Assembly: GCF_018691265.1 (NCBI RefSeq)
Contig: NW_024881327.1
Span: forward strand, 23,491,936-23,555,935
Length of the DNA stretch: 64,000 bases
Direction of reading: 5' to 3'
Origin: Tyto alba
Lineage: Eukaryota > Chordata > Aves > Strigiformes > Tytonidae
Shown here: piece after piece, positions 62,266-64,000 of the stretch
How positions within the stretch are numbered: the first letter of the stretch is position 1
How the letters are laid out: each line of letters opens with the position of its first letter
Notes under the pieces: model-generated
Databases searched by the model: none
What the model was told of the DNA's origin: nothing
The model's input: only the letters and a program-made list of their open reading frames with translations
Position numbers and translations under genes: made by a program

Positions 62266-62654
62266 ATGGAAAAAAAGTTATGTGGCTCAAAATTAGAGGA
62301 AGCTGTCTACAGAAGCCTACAGTCTGTGGTGTCCAAAAAGTTAAATTAAATTATTATAGAAGCCTTTTATAATTTTTGAATGTATAAAAACAGAGGGAGG
62401 TAGACTAAAAATTCCAGATAATAGAATAGCTAGAATAGCTCGTTACTGTCCCACTGTGAAAGAAGGTGAATTGGGCTCACCTCTGCTCTCAAACCAGAAT
62501 TATAATGGGGAGACTCACAGTAAGGAGTCCAATTCCACTAGGCTGTAGAGGAAAACATGCTTCAGGTAGCAGAAGAGGCTGCAGAAACTTCTGGACTTTG
62601 AGGGCTCTGATTTAATTTCTTTTCTTCCCAGATTCATTACAACTCTGTGTCTTC

Positions 62655-62685
<31 letters not shown>

Positions 62686-64000
62686 CCCTATATCTCTGTC
62701 TCATCTCCTTTCATTTTTACTTCCATTTATCTAATGATAAAAACTGTGGGAGTTACATTCTGTCTGCTACCTCTACTGTTTCCATTCTTATTTTCATTCA
62801 TTCTTATATTTTGCTCCTTATTTCCAGCTAAATGTCTCTGTTGACCTGTTTTGCGTCTTTGGACAGGGACCACCAGCTACTCCATGACTGAACAACATCT
62901 AGATCAACTCTTAGTTACTCTTTTGGCACTACAGGACTATAGATCAGTTTCTAATTCTAAGAACACTGAAAGAAATTATGTTACCTCTCACTCCAATTTA
63001 TTCCTGATTCTGTTAAATTGTTTTTGGATTTTCAACAGAAAATCAGTTTTTTTGAATTGTTTAACTCCTCCAACTACTGCTATGTTTATCTGTAGCACTG
63101 TAATGAAGCTTTAAGTCTCTAGAATGAAAAAGGCTACAACATGGGAAATATTGCTTACTTCTTGAATGAGATGGCTTTCCTCTGCCCTCAGGTGATGTAC
63201 ATTCCTTGAGCTCCCACTGTATGCTTGTATATTCAAGAGGATGGTTGATTTAGTCCAAACTCAACCAGTTGTAACTACATTTTTAATGCTTCCAGAATCA
63301 GTTTTCAAATTCCATCCACATGTTAGCATCTTGAATGTTTGTCAGTCACCAGCAAGGGTGACTGATTATGGTATTTGCTGGTACTTTACAGGTGGTTTTC
63401 TTAGTGTAAACTTTCCCATAGGTGATGATTGCTGCTAAAATAAGTTTTATCCCCTACTCTAATAAGCAAAAATTTTTATATTGGAACCATCATATTCAGT
63501 GACTCCATGTGTTTTGGAATTAAAGTTCAAATTCATGTATGGCATCCAAACTTTCCTGCAAGGGAGCTGTGACTGATTAAGAGATTGGCCAAAAGTCAAA
63601 CCCCCCTCCACTTCTTAATTTATCCTTCAAATAAATTGCCTGTGGCCATGCCCCAGGACACAGACCATGACAGATACAGGAAGACTGTCAAGTACTAAAT
63701 GCCCATTCTGAGAATTTATCCACACAGAGAAATTGAAGATGATAAATGTAGTCCGTGCAGAGTAATCTTCTCAGACAACTTAATTTTCCTGCCATTTCCC
63801 ATATCTAAGTCAGATTATAAAGCAAAAAACTTTTCTCTATCATCTCTTCTGTCCTCCAGATAAGCCATACTAGATGATAGGTTCTTCTGTATTTGCTTTA
63901 CTGGCAGTACTCCTAACATATTAAGCAATTTTCAGGCATACAGATAATTGATGTAAATTACAGACTATTATATAAAGGAATGTATATGTTCCACTACCAA
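62266..64000. other. Gene-free AT-rich sequence
   Basis: No gene recognised. A T-run lies at 62665-62685. The open frames here (62647-62844 and 63241-63438) have no motifs, and the first is produced largely by the T-run. Confidence 0.5.

Noticed and set aside
1..64000. tRNA, rRNA or mitochondrial insert
   Set aside because: No cloverleaf with conserved A and B boxes, rRNA core or mitochondrial gene string was seen on either strand by reading. A covariance-model scan would be needed to exclude degraded copies.

Overview
The window is AT-rich vertebrate DNA and almost certainly from a bird. The evidence is several CR1 LINE copies, some ending in the ATTCTATG-type 3' repeat, plus an avian ERVL-type LTR and a lysine-primed class II (ERVK/betaretrovirus-like) provirus. 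No intact cellular protein-coding gene is visible. The open frames of 60-140 codons fit chance expectation for 64 kb read in six frames. It reads as a gene desert or a very long intron, and the species cannot be named from sequence alone.

Layout. 1-9002: unique AT-rich DNA with one old CR1 3' end (about 5658-5885, minus strand). 9003-9509: a diverged solo LTR of avian ERVL type. 9510-15619: unique DNA. 15626-18647: the clearest feature, a 3,022-bp internally deleted endogenous retrovirus. It has two 541-bp LTRs that differ at 3 positions, a 6-bp target duplication, a tRNA-Lys primer site and a polypurine tract. Inside are a frame-broken N-terminal gag remnant and an env transmembrane tail, with protease, polymerase and most of gag and env missing. 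19564-19970: a CR1 copy on the minus strand. 34225-34480, 48985-49135 and 61690-62265: very old CR1-type fragments, recognised by resemblance to amniote CR1 sequence. 53490-54274: a better preserved CR1 copy with decayed ORF2 and an intact 3' end. The rest is unique AT-rich sequence with scattered microsatellites and homopolymers.

Most useful leads: (a) the young, near-identical-LTR, non-autonomous ERVK-like provirus, with a duplicated polypurine tract, a repeated leader and an internally duplicated U3; (b) two minus-strand segments (44755-45336 and 31223-31745) that carry AATAAA followed by a long A tract, which is the signature of mRNA retrocopies and is unusual in birds because CR1 does not use poly(A); (c) a perfect p53-like palindrome at 1201-1223 and a 20-bp perfect palindrome at 10357-10376. 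I found no convincing new multi-gene system.
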